A stretch of DNA of 64,000 bases from Tetradesmus obliquus. Lineage: Eukaryota > Chlorophyta > Chlorophyceae > Sphaeropleales > Scenedesmaceae. The notes beneath the pieces were generated by a model. That model made no database searches. It had not been told where the DNA came from and was given only the letters and a program-made list of their open reading frames with translations. Position numbers and translations under genes: made by a program. Positions 1-12,070 of the stretch are shown here, piece after piece. The stretch covers positions 1,860,001-1,924,000 of the forward strand of contig CP126200.1 in NCBI GenBank assembly GCA_030272155.1. Direction: 5' to 3'. Numbering within the stretch: position 1 is the first letter of the stretch; each line of letters begins with the position of its first letter.

Positions 1-2
1 AT

Positions 3-3000
3 ATGCATGCACTATCGCGTGTGGCACGCGTTCAGTTGCATGGATCCGGCCCTCTGAGACAGCACAGGTTCCTGCGATTGCCTCTCGGACCTAGGCACTC
101 CGCAGTGCAGGCAGGAGCGATGTCTAAGTCACAGGAAAGCAGTAACTGCAGCTCCTTGCTGGATAGTGCCAAAGCCAGGGCACGAGCACAACTACTGTTG
201 GACAGGGACAGCACAACTGCAGCAACTGTCACATCTGTCCACCCAGTCACTGCTACCAGCCTGGACTCTTTCCTGCAAGCACTCAACCAGCCAGCTGCAG
301 CAGCATGGGCCAGCATCAACAAGTTCAAAGCGAAGAATGGAGAGTTGCTGCTGCTGCCGAGCGAGCAAGGCGCTGTCAGCGCTGCTGTGCTTGGCGTGGG
401 CGATGCGTACGATGACATGTGGGCGTATGCAGCACTGCCTGGAAAGCTGCCGCCAGGAACATACAAAATAGAGCTGCCAGAAGCAGCAGGAACTGCAGTA
501 GCTGACAAGGCCCTGCTGGGGTGGCTGCTAGGTGAGCAGATATGTGCTTGCACCAAGCTGATGACAAGGAAGCAGAGGTGATGTTGTTCTGCGTCACTGA
601 CTGTGTCATACAACAGCAGGAAGGGTAGTTGTTCATGCGTGGCCTGATGTGTGGTTATGTCAGGTTGCAGCGGCACAATGTGATGCAGAGTATAGCTTGT
701 GTGCTCATGCCTGCGCTGTTCATGACCGAAGGCCTGGCCGCCACCTGCTGTGCGTCACCAGGTTGCTACAAGTTCAGCCGCTACAAGACAGGCAAAGTGG
801 GTAATGGGCAGCAGCAGGCGCCATCCAGCGAAGAAGAGAAGCCAATGCTGCTGGCTCCTCAGGGAGCAGACATGTAAGCCAATGCAGCGGCAGCATCAAC
901 AGCAGCATTGGCCGGACTGCCGAGTTTGCTGCCGCTTGCTATGTTGCTGCTGTTGCTGGGCATGCTTGGTCGTGTCCTGCTGCTGTTGCTGCCAAGCTCG
1001 CAGCGCCGCTGGTCGTGAAAACCACTCTGCTGCTGCTGGTGCTGCTGCTGTCTTGATGCTGCCGTGCATGTGTACCCAACCGTCAGTGCTGCTGTGCTGC
1101 CCATGGCGGAGGCATTCTTCTGGTGCCGTGACATGATAAACACGCCAGCAGAAGATATGGGCCCACAAGATCTGGCAGCAGAGGCCGCTGCTCTGGCAGC
1201 AGCACACATAGGTGAGCTGCCAGGTCATTTGATCATGGTATGCAGCGTCAAAGTGGCTGCTGCAGGTGCCGGTTTTAGCGAGGGGGTGTATAATTTTTCA
1301 AGGCTGGAGTGGGTGGGCATCTGCTGGGTCATTGCAGCCTTGCTAATTGGTCCCGATGCAGTCTCATGCAAGCAGCCAACCTGTGCGGAACTGGGCTACA
1401 CGACATATAAGCCAAAGTGGCAGCTACACGTTTGCTTTCCAGCCTCCTGCTTGGTCATACCTGTCCTGTCCAATAGCATGCTGTGCCAACGTAAGTTTGC
1501 CAGTTCACAGGCTTGTTGCTCCATGCGTGCACTGCACAGTGTTGATAGTGCACATTGCCAAACATAATGATGTGCTGGCGGCATATATTGCAGCCTGCCT
1601 GTCCATTTTCTTATTGCACCCTGCGTTGCAGGTGCGTCACTTCAAATCATTGAGGGAGACGATCTGCTGGCAGCAAACTACCCAGCAGTGCACACAGTAG
1701 GCAGGGCGGCAGCACGGCCGCCAGCACTGATTGACCTCTCATGGCGCCACAGCAGCAGCAGCAGCAGCAGCAGCAGAGGAGATGCAGAAGCTGCTGATGC
1801 AAGCAGTGCCACTGCAGCGCAGCCAGCAGCAGCAGCAGATGGGCTGCCGCTGGTGGCACTGGTTGGCAAGGGCGTGTGCTTCGACACCGGAGGCCTGGAC
1901 TTGAAGACAGCTCAAGGCATGAAGCTGATGAAGAAGGTACCACTTGAGTACGGTGCCAAAGTGTAGCATAAACGCCTTGCAATAACACAGCAACGGCGCG
2001 CCACGTGCTATGCTTTGAGTGGTGATCGGATGATGAGCAACGGCAGGCCACATGCACCTGTTTTGCAAACCTGTACAGCTGGTTCTTGCCATCGCATGGT
2101 TGTGCTGCTCAGATTAACTTTTCAACTGTTCACCCTGTCGTACGTTTGTGTTATGCACTTGCAGGACATGGGCGGTGCTGCGCTGATGCTGGCATTGTGC
2201 CATGTCATTTTCAGCGCCCAGCTGCCAGTGCGGCTGCGGGTGCTGCTGCCTGCAGTGGAGAACGCAGTCAGCGGCAGCTCATACAGGCCGGGAGATGTGC
2301 TGCAGACACGCGCTGGCATTACGGTGGGTGCTGCTGCTGCTGCTGCTGCTGCTGGTGTCGTTAAACAGCATGTTTGTTTTGAGTCCTGGTGAGTTCAGCA
2401 TGTGTGTGAGGCTTGCTGTGTGGGGCCTTGAAGGACTTGAGACAGCTAAGCAGAGCTGCAGGCAGGCAGCAGTAGAGCTGAAGCTGGTCAGGTGATGTGC
2501 TTGGCACGTGGCGGGCAGGCTGTGCAGAAAGGCAGACTGCGCTGCGGTTCAAGGCTGTTTACTGGTCAATACCCTACAGCAGCTAGACCAGTGGCAGGGA
2601 TAACTGATTATAGTTGGCGCCTTGCAGGTAACAGACCTGCCTTTTGTTGATGTTTGTTTGCAGGTGGAGAATGGCAACACTGACGCAGAGGGCAGGTGAG
2701 CGAGGGAAACCACCTGTGCTTTAGCATGCTGTTCTTGGTGCTGAATCATCTGAGACATAGAGTTTCTGCGCAGTTTCAGCCTTCCTTATCCAACACCCAA
2801 TTGGGTGTCCTCGCAAGGACAGCTGTTGCTCTTGAATCCTGCACCTATCAGCTGTACCATGGAACTCAACACAGTCAACTACTGGTCAAACATCACTTTA
2901 AGGAGGCATTGACTGGCGCTGGTACTGCTGCTACTGCTGTGCTGTGCAGGCTGATCCTGGCTGATGCCATTTACGAGGCAGCCTGCTTCAAGCCTGACAT

Positions 3001-4119
3001 CCTTATCGACGCTGCAACGCTGACAGGTACACATGCCACATGCTGCATTGTGATGCAACAGCTTGCCCGGTCGCTGGGTCTGGTGCAGCAGGAGGTTGAC
3101 GGCACAGGAGGCCTGATTTGTTTGCACATGCCGCATGCACCACTGCTTGACCATGCAGCATGCATACAGTCTGCTCTCGGCCATCGTCTCTGCGCACTAT
3201 GATAGCTTGTTGGTTGCGAATCAAAATGCCACTCCAGCGCTGCTGTCACGCATTTCATGCATGACAGCTGGTGCATCTGCTGCGCTGCAGGTGCTGTTCT
3301 CGTGGCGCTGGGCCCTGAGGTGCCAGCTCAGGTCACGATGCGCTCACCACCTTTGCAACATGCAGCATGCATATGCCAGCAGGGATCTGCTGTCTGGCGT
3401 CGCAGCGCAGCGCCATGTTTGCTTGGTTTGATGCGACATTGTAAGCCATCACCACTCGAGCAGTGCTGTTACATCTGCCAGCCGATGCATTTGGTGCGCT
3501 GCAGGTGCTGCTCGCGTGGCGCTGGGCCCTGAGGTGCCGGTGGTCTTCAGCAACAGTGACGACACGTGGGCGCAGCTGGAGGCGGCAGCAAAGCAAGAGG
3601 TGCGCAGATGCTTCATGAACGCTGGTATCTAGCAGGCACATCTCAAGGCAAGCAAAGCATGATGCAGCGTTTAAGCTGCCAGCGCGCCGCCTCATGTAGT
3701 CCTGCAAGCGCCTGTGCTGCGGTTGTGCAGCTGCGCAGCCGCTGCTCCTGCCTCACAACAGCTTCACTGTCAGCCATCCCAGCACTGTTTCAGTTTTAAC
3801 AGCGTTATGGTTGCTTCCTGCAACCGCGCAGGCCGACCCCATGTGGCGTCTGCCGCTGTGGCCAGGCTACCGCAAGCAGCTTGACAGCAAGGTGGCAGAC
3901 CTCAGCAGCACCGGCGAGCCTGGCCAGGCAGGGGCCATCACCGCGGCGCTGTTCCTGCAGGAGTTTGCCAAGGCAGCGCCGGCCTGGGTGCACATTGACA
4001 CCGCGGGGTGGGTGGCTGGGGGCAGCAGCGGGCCGGGGCGGCCTGAGGGGGGTGAGGCGCTGGGGCTGCGGGTGCTGTGGCGCTTCCTGCAGGACAGATA
4101 TGGCGGGTTGTCAGAATGA
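3..4119 (+). CDS. M17 family leucyl aminopeptidase, nine exons
   Basis: Metal-dependent exopeptidase that removes N-terminal residues from peptides. Exons read from the sequence: 3-531, 762-873, 1087-1211, 1632-1936, 2165-2323, 2664-2695, 2950-3026, 3505-3599, 3832-4119; all junctions are GT..AG and the frame closes to 573 aa. Family motifs are complete: NTPAEDMGP, the metal/catalytic Lys-Asp segment GKGVCFDTGGLDLK, DMGGAA, the catalytic NTDAEGR loop (split between the exons at 2664 and 2950), DILIDAATLTG and the C-terminal GQAGAITAALFLQEF. The first 40 residues (MHALSRVARVQLHG...) are Arg-rich without acidic residues, so an organellar transit peptide is likely; the ATG at 3 is the earliest available and the true start could lie outside the window. 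A Ser run encoded by CAG/AGC triplets (about 1751-1776) sits just before the catalytic domain as low-complexity insertion. Assignment to M17 is firm; substrate preference and compartment are inferred. Confidence 0.93.
3280..3325 (+). repeat. Partial upstream copy of an aminopeptidase exon
   Basis: The intron before the 3505-3599 exon carries a copy of that exon's acceptor and first ~35 nt (translating ALGPEVP in the same frame). Beyond this the sequence diverges. The intact exon reads GAARVALGPEVPVVFSNSD and is the one that matches M17 enzymes, so the copy is a decoy. Confidence 0.8.
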
Positions 4120-4297
4120 CAATGGCGCGTTGTGCTGTTGGCCAGGGGGGTTTGCCGCATGCCAGGATGCACGACAGTGGCTTTGATGGCGTTGCTGCAT
4201 GCGGCTTGGTTGTCGATAGCAAGGTGTTGCTGGTGTTTCCTTGCAACCAGACAACACTGGCCCAAAACGCGTGCGTGGTGCATGGAGTAACACAGCA

Positions 4298-4658
4298 GCA
4301 GCTTGACAGCAAGGCGCCAGACCTCTGCAGCACCAGGGAGCCTGGCCAGGCAGGGGCCATCACGGCAGCGCTGTTCCTGCAAGAGTTTGCCAAGGCAGCG
4401 CCAGCCTGGGTGCATATTGACCGGTGGCTGGGGGCAGTGTATGGCAGGCTGCATGGCAGCGGGCCGGGGCGGTTTGAGGGAGGGGAGGCGCTGGGGCTGC
4501 GGGCGCTGGGGCGCTTCCTGCAGGCCAGGTTCGGCGCGTTGTCATGCCTGCCGCTGTGGCTCAGCTGGCCCCTCGTCGCAGCTCTGATACAGCTCCTGTT
4601 TGTGCATTTGGCAATCTGCTCATCAACCTGCGTGGTAGTACAGGCCTTGCCAACTTGA
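4298..4658 (+). pseudogene. Decayed duplicate of the aminopeptidase terminal exon
   Basis: Starting 180 bp after the aminopeptidase stop, this segment repeats most of the last exon (QLDSK..., GQAGAITAALFLQEF, AAPAWVHID, FEGGEALGLRALGRFLQ). The block after WVHID is scrambled: the functional copy has TAGWVAGG, this one RWLGAVYG. It lacks the exon's first residues (ADPMWRLPLWPGYRK), although a piece resembling LPLW reappears at about 4547, as if a third unit began there. It stays open to a stop at 4656-4658. I regard it as a non-functional tandem duplicate; an alternative last exon is possible but would have no obvious acceptor. Confidence 0.75.
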
Positions 4659-6410
4659 ATGGCCGGGCCCCGGGTGATACCCTTGGCGCAGTCGCGCATG
4701 TCAGCAGCCATGGCAGCAGCAGCGTGTTGAAGTATGGCATGGTGTCACGTGCGCTTTTGCCTGCAGTGTCAAACTTTGTGGTTTTGTCGTGAGGGTACGG
4801 CAGCTATTTCTGATCACTGTGTGCTGGTGTGCGTGCTGGACCAGCCTGTGGCCCTGCCACATGGCGCGCTCCGTGCTTTCACACCAATTACTGCTCCGTG
4901 TGTGCAATGGGACCCTGACAAGCGTGACGTGACACTGGTGCGCTGTCCACCGCTCAGCATGAGAGTCATCGGGCTGGCATTTTTTTGCGCCATGAAAGAT
5001 GATAGGCTGTCAGTTTTGCCTCCTCTGCTCAGTGGAGTTCCTCTGTGTCTGAGGCGGCGGCAGGTGTTTTTGGAGTCAAGACTGGTCGTTCAGGCAGGAT
5101 GAGTGACGGCCGCAAGGCTAACGCGTGGTCAAGCATTGCAAGCCTGAGTGGCAGGCGTTGCAGCAGGCGGGTGCTGCGTGGCGACACGCATGCTGCTGCT
5201 GCAGCACACATGTCGTTCAATCCGGCAAAACGCCGCGCCAAACGTGCATGTGATCATACGTGGCATACTCGTCTGATGCATGACCTGCGGCATAGCCCAC
5301 GTAGGTTCTTGACAGCCTACAAGCAACGTGCATCCACTGGGGCGTTGGATGACCCAGCTGGTTTTGATGCATACTGTAACCCTCAGCCGCCCGGCCCAGC
5401 CGGGCTGGGGGTCGCATTACACTTTGCTTCCACGACCAGCAGCAGCGGCTGTTCCATGCGGCGTTGCCAACTGCATTTTTCTGCATGCTGGACATTTCCT
5501 GCCGCATATAAGCCTTTGCAGGCACTCGCATGTCAGGATCTACAGCTGGCCTATCCATCTTAACAACATGGCAAACCTTCCAGGAGCTTGACCAGTAGCA
5601 TCTTCAAAAAAACTACTTTTGCCACAAAAAGTTCTGTGTAGTGCACCACGGGCTCGCTTAGTCCCTCAGCAGTAAAAGGTAGTGTCGTATACGGATGTTT
5701 AAGTGCTACTCAGGCAGGCACGCCTAGGTGAGAGGCCTCTGACGTCAAAAATGCCGCCTTAGTTGCATTTGCATACTATACTTCACTCTTTTCGACGCTG
5801 TCTGCAATTGCGACGCGACAGTGCTGACTTCTGCCCTAAAATAGCTGGAGGTGCGTGCATCTGGGAGCCAACCGTTCAAAACAAACTATCGTTACGTGAG
5901 TTTGGCTTTACAAATGCTCGGACGTGGATATGCTGGGTCTCGCAATGGCCAGTCCTACAGTCCAATACTGTGGCGTTGTGCAGGGCCTGCGCAGTCACGT
6001 TGCAACACCTCTCATGCCATTCAGGTCATATATGATTATCAAAAGTGGTTCTGTCGAGCTGCGTGTGCATGGGAACCGGTGCCTGGCGTGGCTTCGCCAC
6101 GTACCCTCCAGCTCAACTTGGGCAGGTTGTAACGTCGCTGCCGCATCGCCCAGAGCAGCTAAGACGTGTGAAAATGACATAAAATAATTTCACTAATGCG
6201 GCAGTCTAAGGTGCTTCATGTATGTTGGAGCTCTCTCGAGGTGCTGCTCGCCACAAGCATGCTGCCCATTTTTGAACAAGCCACGCTTTCGTGGTGGTGC
6301 ACTGCAGCTGGGCACCCGTCCTCGCCTCTTGGTAGTGTGTCGTGATGATCCAGGCACGCGTCGGACTCTTGGTGCTGGTGCTGGCAACTGCTGCCTCTCC
6401 TTTTGCGCAT

Positions 6411-6428
6411 GGGGGGGGGGGGGGGGGG
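6411..6428 (+). repeat. G18 homopolymer
   Basis: Eighteen consecutive G on the plus strand, flanked by GCAT and TGAGG. Such tracts can form G-quadruplexes and are prone to length errors in sequencing, so the exact count is uncertain. Confidence 0.9.
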
Positions 6429-6666
6429 TGAGGCCACGTGGCCTACGTACGGGCCGTACGGGCGGCCAGTGCGCCTGCCAAGGTGAGGTCTCGTTAGCAG
6501 CAACAACGCATTCAGGGCCGATGCACTGGCCATGGTGAGATGACAGATAGTGTTTGCATATTCCGTATGACACCGTTGCAGGTGGCAGAGATCTCAACGG
6601 CTTGACAGTATTGGCCATATGGCCAACATGCATGTTCCCCAACCTGGCTGAGCATGCTGCTGATGT

Positions 6667-6670
<4 letters not shown>

Positions 6671-6737
<67 letters not shown>
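6671..6737 (+). repeat. (GCT)n microsatellite, about 22 units
   Basis: An uninterrupted GCT run. It opens a poly-Ala frame on both strands, but the surrounding frame has no other protein-like character, so it is read as a microsatellite. Confidence 0.9.
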
Positions 6738-6738
<1 letters not shown>

Positions 6739-6971
6739 GATCAACAATGTGGCATTACCAGTTGATGTGCTTGCAAGCATTGCAACATACCAACAACATC
6801 ATGAATCTGTGTGCAGCACCCGACCTCCATTATGGTTTAGTCATGACTGATCAGTAATTGCTGCTGCTGCTACAACACGCTGCAGCCTGAGGTAGACATT
6901 TGCCACTTCGACAAAACGACGTGCCAGTATACAACGCACTGCTGAGGGTCACAGCCTCCAGTTGGACGGTG

Positions 6972-7669
6972 GGTCTGTAGTACAGTTGCACTAAACGTTT
7001 CAATTGAAACGAAACGTTTCGTTTCTAAACGCGTTTAAAACGCCAGTGCCTTGACTGAAACGCTGCTGAAACGCTGCTGAAACGCCATGTCACAGTATGC
7101 ACTGTAGAGGCATGTAGAGGCCAGGTACACCTATGCTTTGCCTTTTAAATGCTTTTATATCACTGTTTCCAGTCTTTATAGTCAATACTTGACCCCAGAA
7201 CTGTGCCTGCCGGGCTTTGAGGGCTGTCAAGGTAGTTGACAGCAGTACGGCTATAACACTTGAACATACTTGGCGATTGTCGCGTGACACATCTTCACAA
7301 AGTCACGATGAATCAACGTGTCAGTGCGTGATCTACTGATTACACATGATATCGTGTGAGTGTGTTGATGGTCACGGACCACGTGCCGCGAGGCACCACT
7401 GCACAGCAGCTGGAGGGCTGCTCGGCGTAAGAGGGATGAACTTCATACAACATCAACGATATAAAGTAAATGTTACGAATATCCCCGAGTACCTGAACGG
7501 GCCGCTAGGCCGAGTAACAAGGGGTTCTGCATTCAAACGCCTGAGCCCCACTAGAGCTGCCGTTTGGATACAGCGTTTCACACTGAAAGCGTTTAAAACG
7601 CGCGTTTTAAACGTTTCGTTTCGTTTCATAAACAGCCTGACCCCACGTTTAGTGCAACTATGGTCTGTA
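6972..7669. mobile_element. hAT-like non-autonomous element (MITE)
   Basis: Both ends carry an inverted AGTTGCACTAAACG sequence (left at about 6984, right as its complement ending near 7660), followed inward by stretches rich in AAACG and GTTTC. The word GGTCTGTA occurs immediately outside both ends (6972-6979 and 7662-7669), an 8-bp candidate target-site duplication, the length typical of hAT elements; one to three unmatched bases lie between it and the inverted repeats. There is no transposase-like frame inside about 680 bp, so it would be mobilised in trans. The AAACG-rich subterminal parts resemble the repeated subterminal motifs of hAT elements. Confidence 0.65.
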
Positions 7670-7672
7670 CAG

Positions 7673-7712
7673 ACCAGCAATTGCTTCTCACATGTGAGAA
7701 GCAATTGCTGGT
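7673..7712. repeat. Perfect 40-bp palindrome
   Basis: Each 20-nt half (ACCAGCAATTGCTTCTCACA) is the exact reverse complement of the other, with no spacer. It begins 3 bp beyond the right candidate target duplication of the MITE. It may be a terminator-like hairpin, a footprint of an excision/fold-back event, or part of the element's surroundings. Confidence 0.9.
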
Positions 7713-9163
7713 TGTCCGTGCAGCGAGCCTGCTAGCCTTGCACTTTCATGCAATACAGTGTCAAGCGCAGACAACGGCTAGCCTGCGTCACGCAGCTAGC
7801 CTGCATCGACGGTTCAGCAAACCTGCCAACTTTGACAGCCTGGCCAGGCTTGCACATGCACAGGTTGAACATGCACGGCAGCCCCGCCAGGCTTGCACAA
7901 TGGCCCCTGTGCCACACACATGTTATGTTCTTGCACTGTACATCCTTGGCAGGCTGCTGCACAGCACATCGCCTTGCCCTCTTTACACATGAGGCGGTCG
8001 GGCCACAAGTAGATCTGATGCCGACCAAAGTAGCCATGCATGCCACATGTCTGCTGAGCGAATGCAGTGATAGCAGTTATGCATAGTCGCGACCTGCTGT
8101 CGACAGCAGTTGTGCCTAGTGGCGACATGTTGCTCCACAGCACGTTGCAGCCGGCATGCTCTGCCTGTACCCAGCTTTTATTATGCACACGTGTGTGACC
8201 TCGCTCTAGTGTGACTTCGCTCTCGTGACACTCCTTGCCATTTGAGCCTACTGCCGCATGTACACTCCGCAGAAAACCCATTCCCGTCACGACAAGGACT
8301 GTTGCGTCGAAGACGGTGATGTGTGCCCCTCTGATGCACCTAAGAAGTGCCCGGATTCCACGACCATCAACAGGGTGTTGATGACATGTAGGCGCACCAA
8401 TGCTCAGCCTTTGGCCATCAAGAGCACCAACATGGTGCATGATGCTGTCCCGCACAGCAGCGCCTGCTGTGTATCATGTTTTGTGCCTGACTTGCGCGTT
8501 TGCATGCAGTGCTGCACGTGTGGGTGTGTCTGTTCCTGCATGCTGCCACGAGCAGCAGCTGCGCAAATGGCATTCAAGGCTGTGCAGCTGTAGCAACACT
8601 CATGGATGTGCAAGTGCACAACCTGCACAGGCTTGTTGTTGTAATACCTTCAAACGTCGCTCGCAGCACTGAGCTAACAGTCAGCTGACTGTCTGCAGAC
8701 GGGTATGATGTTACCATCAGCGTCTAGATGCTATCATACTCACGTGATCATGCTGCCAGTCATGCTCCCCTGTTGGCGCGCCACAACAATGCCATGTGCA
8801 TACAAAGCACCACATGGCGCTCAGCATGCCTTGGCCAGCCATTTACAAACTGAAATAATCAATTCAGGAATGGCTTTTGGCGTGCAGGTCAGGATTCAGG
8901 TCAGGATTCAGCCGTATCCTTTTTCAAGTAAGCTGCATCCAGGAGTTTGGTTGATGCTGTAGCATTACTGGTGGATCTGTGCCAGCACTGCACCCACTGG
9001 GGTTTGCCAATCAAGCGGGCACTTGAAGGACATCTGCGCACGACATATCTCGCCTCTGCAACTGCTCAATGTATTCACAGCAAGTGTGCCGCGATTTTCC
9101 TGCCAGCACCACTTTATTATACAGTTTTGGACACTGAACTGGTCATGCTGCCCGCCTACGCAG
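7713..9163. other. Region upstream of the lectin exons; N-terminal exons not located
   Basis: The lectin gene downstream should have its first exons and promoter here. One candidate is a frame starting at 8500 with a hydrophobic start (MHAVLHVWVCLFLHAATSS) that could be a signal peptide, but I cannot join it convincingly to the 9164 exon. No other protein-like sequence is seen. Confidence 0.4.
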
Positions 9164-11735
9164 GACTGCAAACATCGATGTGTCGTGCGGCTTCAGCGCG
9201 TCCTTCGGCTTCATCATTAACGATGTTGGCTCTGGCACCGGAGACGGCCTTGCTTTTCTCATGCAGGTGTGGCATGTTGTGTTGTGCGGCATGTTCTGCT
9301 GCGTGTGACATGTAGTGTACGCCTCACAGCCGCAACTGCAATGCCAGCTTGCCATGAGTGAATGTGTGCATGCCAGCATTCACCAGCACATCCATCAAAC
9401 ACATTCCTAACTTTGGATTGAACGCCAGCACAAGCCATGTATTTGTGCCGGCACCAGGCATGGTTAATTAACCTTGAACGTTCAAGCAAGATGGGCAGCT
9501 GCACTTCCTGCAGTTCAGCGTCTGCACCAAGGGGAGTGCCACTCATCACATGCCAGACCATGGCTGGGTTGTGCAGCAACAGCACATGTGTGCACTGTGC
9601 AAGGTGTTGTAGCTGTAAAAGGCCATGTGGTTGCTTGATGAGCTACACAGCAGCGATTCAGAGGCAGGCCTTGTTTTAATGACACACTGTTGTGCTGCAG
9701 CTAGCTGCACAGCAGCTATTCACACCTACGGCGTGATAGCAAACCCAAGATCAGTGTAGTGTTTGGCGCCCTTACATTTCCACACGCCTGCCACCGGTCA
9801 CACCTGGGTTTTTCAATTGAGCAGGCCGTGCGCAGCCCATGCAGTAACGCCTTTGACATGCAGTAACGCCTTTGACATGCAGTAACGCCTTTGACATGGC
9901 GCGCGCAGCTCGCTGAAGCACTCACTCATTTCGCCTTGTGACGCCACCAGGCAACAGGGCCGACAGTTGTTGGACCTTATGGCGAGTTCTTGGGTTACAT
10001 CAGCGCTTATACCAAGGGCAAAGTGGTGAGCAGTCGCACAGCCGAAGAAAACTGACACTACTCTGCATACCGTACGCAACTAGTTCAGAGTCCAATCACA
10101 ACCGCACTGTCGGGTGCAATGGGCTCTGCATGCACCTACATTGCAGGTGTGTGTGGATCCACCGGACCTCACCGACAGCTAGCACAGTTTGTTGCAGGGC
10201 TTCTGTGTGGGGGTCATTGGCATCCAGCAAACAGACTGCCACAGGTGTGTTCGGTGCACTGCACATGCAGAGGCCTCTAGAATATCAGTGCATGCATGCA
10301 TGCATGCTTGATGACACACATGTTTCTTACCAGTTTGCATGTAACGCGTATCTGTGTGCCCTGTTCAAGGTTGCTGTGGAGATTGACACGTACACAAGCC
10401 CGGCCCATAGTGACTCCGCTACGCCAGCCGTGCAGGTGGGCTGGCTGTGGTTAAGAGTTTTCTCACAGCAAGCTGCACTGTCATTGATCAGTCATGGTGC
10501 ATCCAGCAGCATCATACCAGCTGGCGCGGCATAGCAATGCTTGCTTGCCGGTGTTCTGCAACTACGCTGTGCATACCCTCAGTCGCCACGGTATCTTGAT
10601 CATGTGATGATTGATCCCCTAATACTCGAGGTGTGCAACGCAGGTAACTGTGGGCTACACAGAAAAGACAAGGTGTGGTATCGCCGACCCCATCGGTGTC
10701 GAGACAAAGTACGTCTGGGTGCTAAGTGCCGCTTAGCAGCTGCCAGAGCAGGGTGACGTGCAGCTGCATGCCACACAGTGTGTGTCAGGGACACGCTTCA
10801 TCCTGCTGCTACATGCCACACAGCATACACTGAACCTTACCGGGTGTCTCCGGTTGGTATGCTTACACAGACAGTAAAGCCGGTGCCTTGCCAAACATAA
10901 GGAGTTTCCGCGGTTGTGGATCTCAGCGCTATGAAGCGTCAATGCTGTCCAAATAACATTCCACCACACCTACAACGCCTGCCAGCCGCAGCACCAGCCT
11001 AGCCCTAGACCTGTCAAGCTCCTGCCTTGCCAGCTGTAATACCGCCCGTGGCTGGGCTAAAAACGCAACTGAACGGCCGGATTTGTGCGGGTAATTTCGA
11101 TTGCCCAAGTAATGAAGGAGGAACTGGGTACCTTTCCAACCCTCATGAGCGGTAGATCGGCTCGCTGGGCTTGTGCCTGTAGTGGGTCTGTCCCATACTT
11201 TGGTATTGGTATTGGTATTGGTCATATTCTTTTGTTTACTGCTTGCGAACTGCGCAAGACTATGCTGCGCAGGACTATGCTGCGAAAGTGCTGTCCATCT
11301 ACTACTCCACAGATTCCACCAAGCCTGGCAGCCCATGCACCACCTGGAGCCTGGACCTGCCCAAGTACTTCGGCACGCCCAACCTCTACTTGGGCTTCTC
11401 TGCAGCCACAGGTAGTGACACCGAGCAATATAAGCCTGGCCAGCATGGAGAAACATGATGATCCCTGTAAACATAAACATGCTCAAGATGCATTCATGGC
11501 AGCCAGGAGCAGCACGCGCACAGCTGCTCTTGATACAACAGGCAGCCGTTTCAGCCAAACATGAAGGCGTGCTGCCTCAGCAATGTGGAAAGATGCAACA
11601 GTTGATGGTCTAGGCACGATTGTCACAATCAGAGCAATCACGGCTGCCTCATGTGATGCTGCTACTGCCTGCCTTGCACCTGCAGGGTATTTTGCCAACA
11701 ACCACTATATTGCAGGGGTGGAGTTCACTTATTGA
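9164..11735 (+). CDS. L-type (legume) lectin-domain protein, 3' part
   Basis: Six consecutive exons were read: 9164-9266, 9951-10025, 10370-10435, 10644-10718, 11273-11411, 11686-11735 (stop TGA at 11733-11735). The joined product shows hallmark L-type lectin strands in order: FSASFGFIINDVGSGTGDGLAF, then GEFLGYISAYTKGKVVAVEIDTY (carbohydrate/metal-site Glu and Asp), DYAAKVLSIYYS, SLDLPKYFGTPNLYLGFSAATG, and a short tail ending in GVEFTY. These sheets form the sugar-binding jelly-roll of legume lectins and lectin-type receptors. The N-terminal strands and any signal peptide are not identified, and an exon between 10435 and 10644 may be missing because the linking sequence is shorter than usual. 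The protein ends with the lectin fold, so no C-terminal kinase or membrane anchor follows. Family call is firm; ligand unknown; likely secreted or in the secretory pathway. Confidence 0.82.
9841..9897 (+). repeat. Three exact 19-bp tandem units
   Basis: GCAGTAACGCCTTTGACAT occurs three times head-to-tail inside the intron before the 9951 lectin exon. Confidence 0.95.
11139..11214 (+). repeat. Dispersed repeat, copy A
   Basis: About 75 bp beginning ACCCTCATGAGCGGTAGATC and ending in GGTATT repeats, inside the lectin intron before 11273. A closely matching inverted copy lies at 61562-61636, 50 kb away. Confidence 0.85.
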
Positions 11736-12070
11736 GACTCAGCCGCCGCTCCCTTTTCGCGGCCAGCTAGCATGTATGGTGGTATTACCGCTTTAAGCAA
11801 GAAGGCTTCTCATGCTTGTTTGCCGACTGATCAGCAAATTGATGCATGGCAGAGTGATCGCTGGCTGTGGTTGGCGAGTTGGACACACCAGAATTGCTTA
11901 AGGTTGTGTTGGTACATCCACCGGTCTCATGCAGCAGTTACCAGCTGCAGCAGGCACTGGGTGTGGAGTGCTGGGTTGCAGTGCTCAGTGGTGGTCTTTC
12001 ATCCCACTGCAATGCCACCAGGGTAGGCAGAATTACGAATCACGTGTGCGTGTGTGCTCTTATTACAAAC

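Larger units (their letters stand above)
4659..6971. other. Intergenic, no gene recognised
   Basis: No stretch resembles a known protein and no convincing exon chain can be built. The first part (to about 5100) is T/G-rich like the 3' flanks of other plus-strand genes here. It contains an 18-base G run and a long GCT repeat, listed separately. Open frames such as 5045-5563 (+) have no recognisable motifs. Confidence 0.6.

Noticed and set aside
6671..6737. Poly-Ala proteins on both strands over the GCT run
   Set aside because: Frames exist only because a GCT repeat has no stops; flanking residues show no conservation or splice logic.
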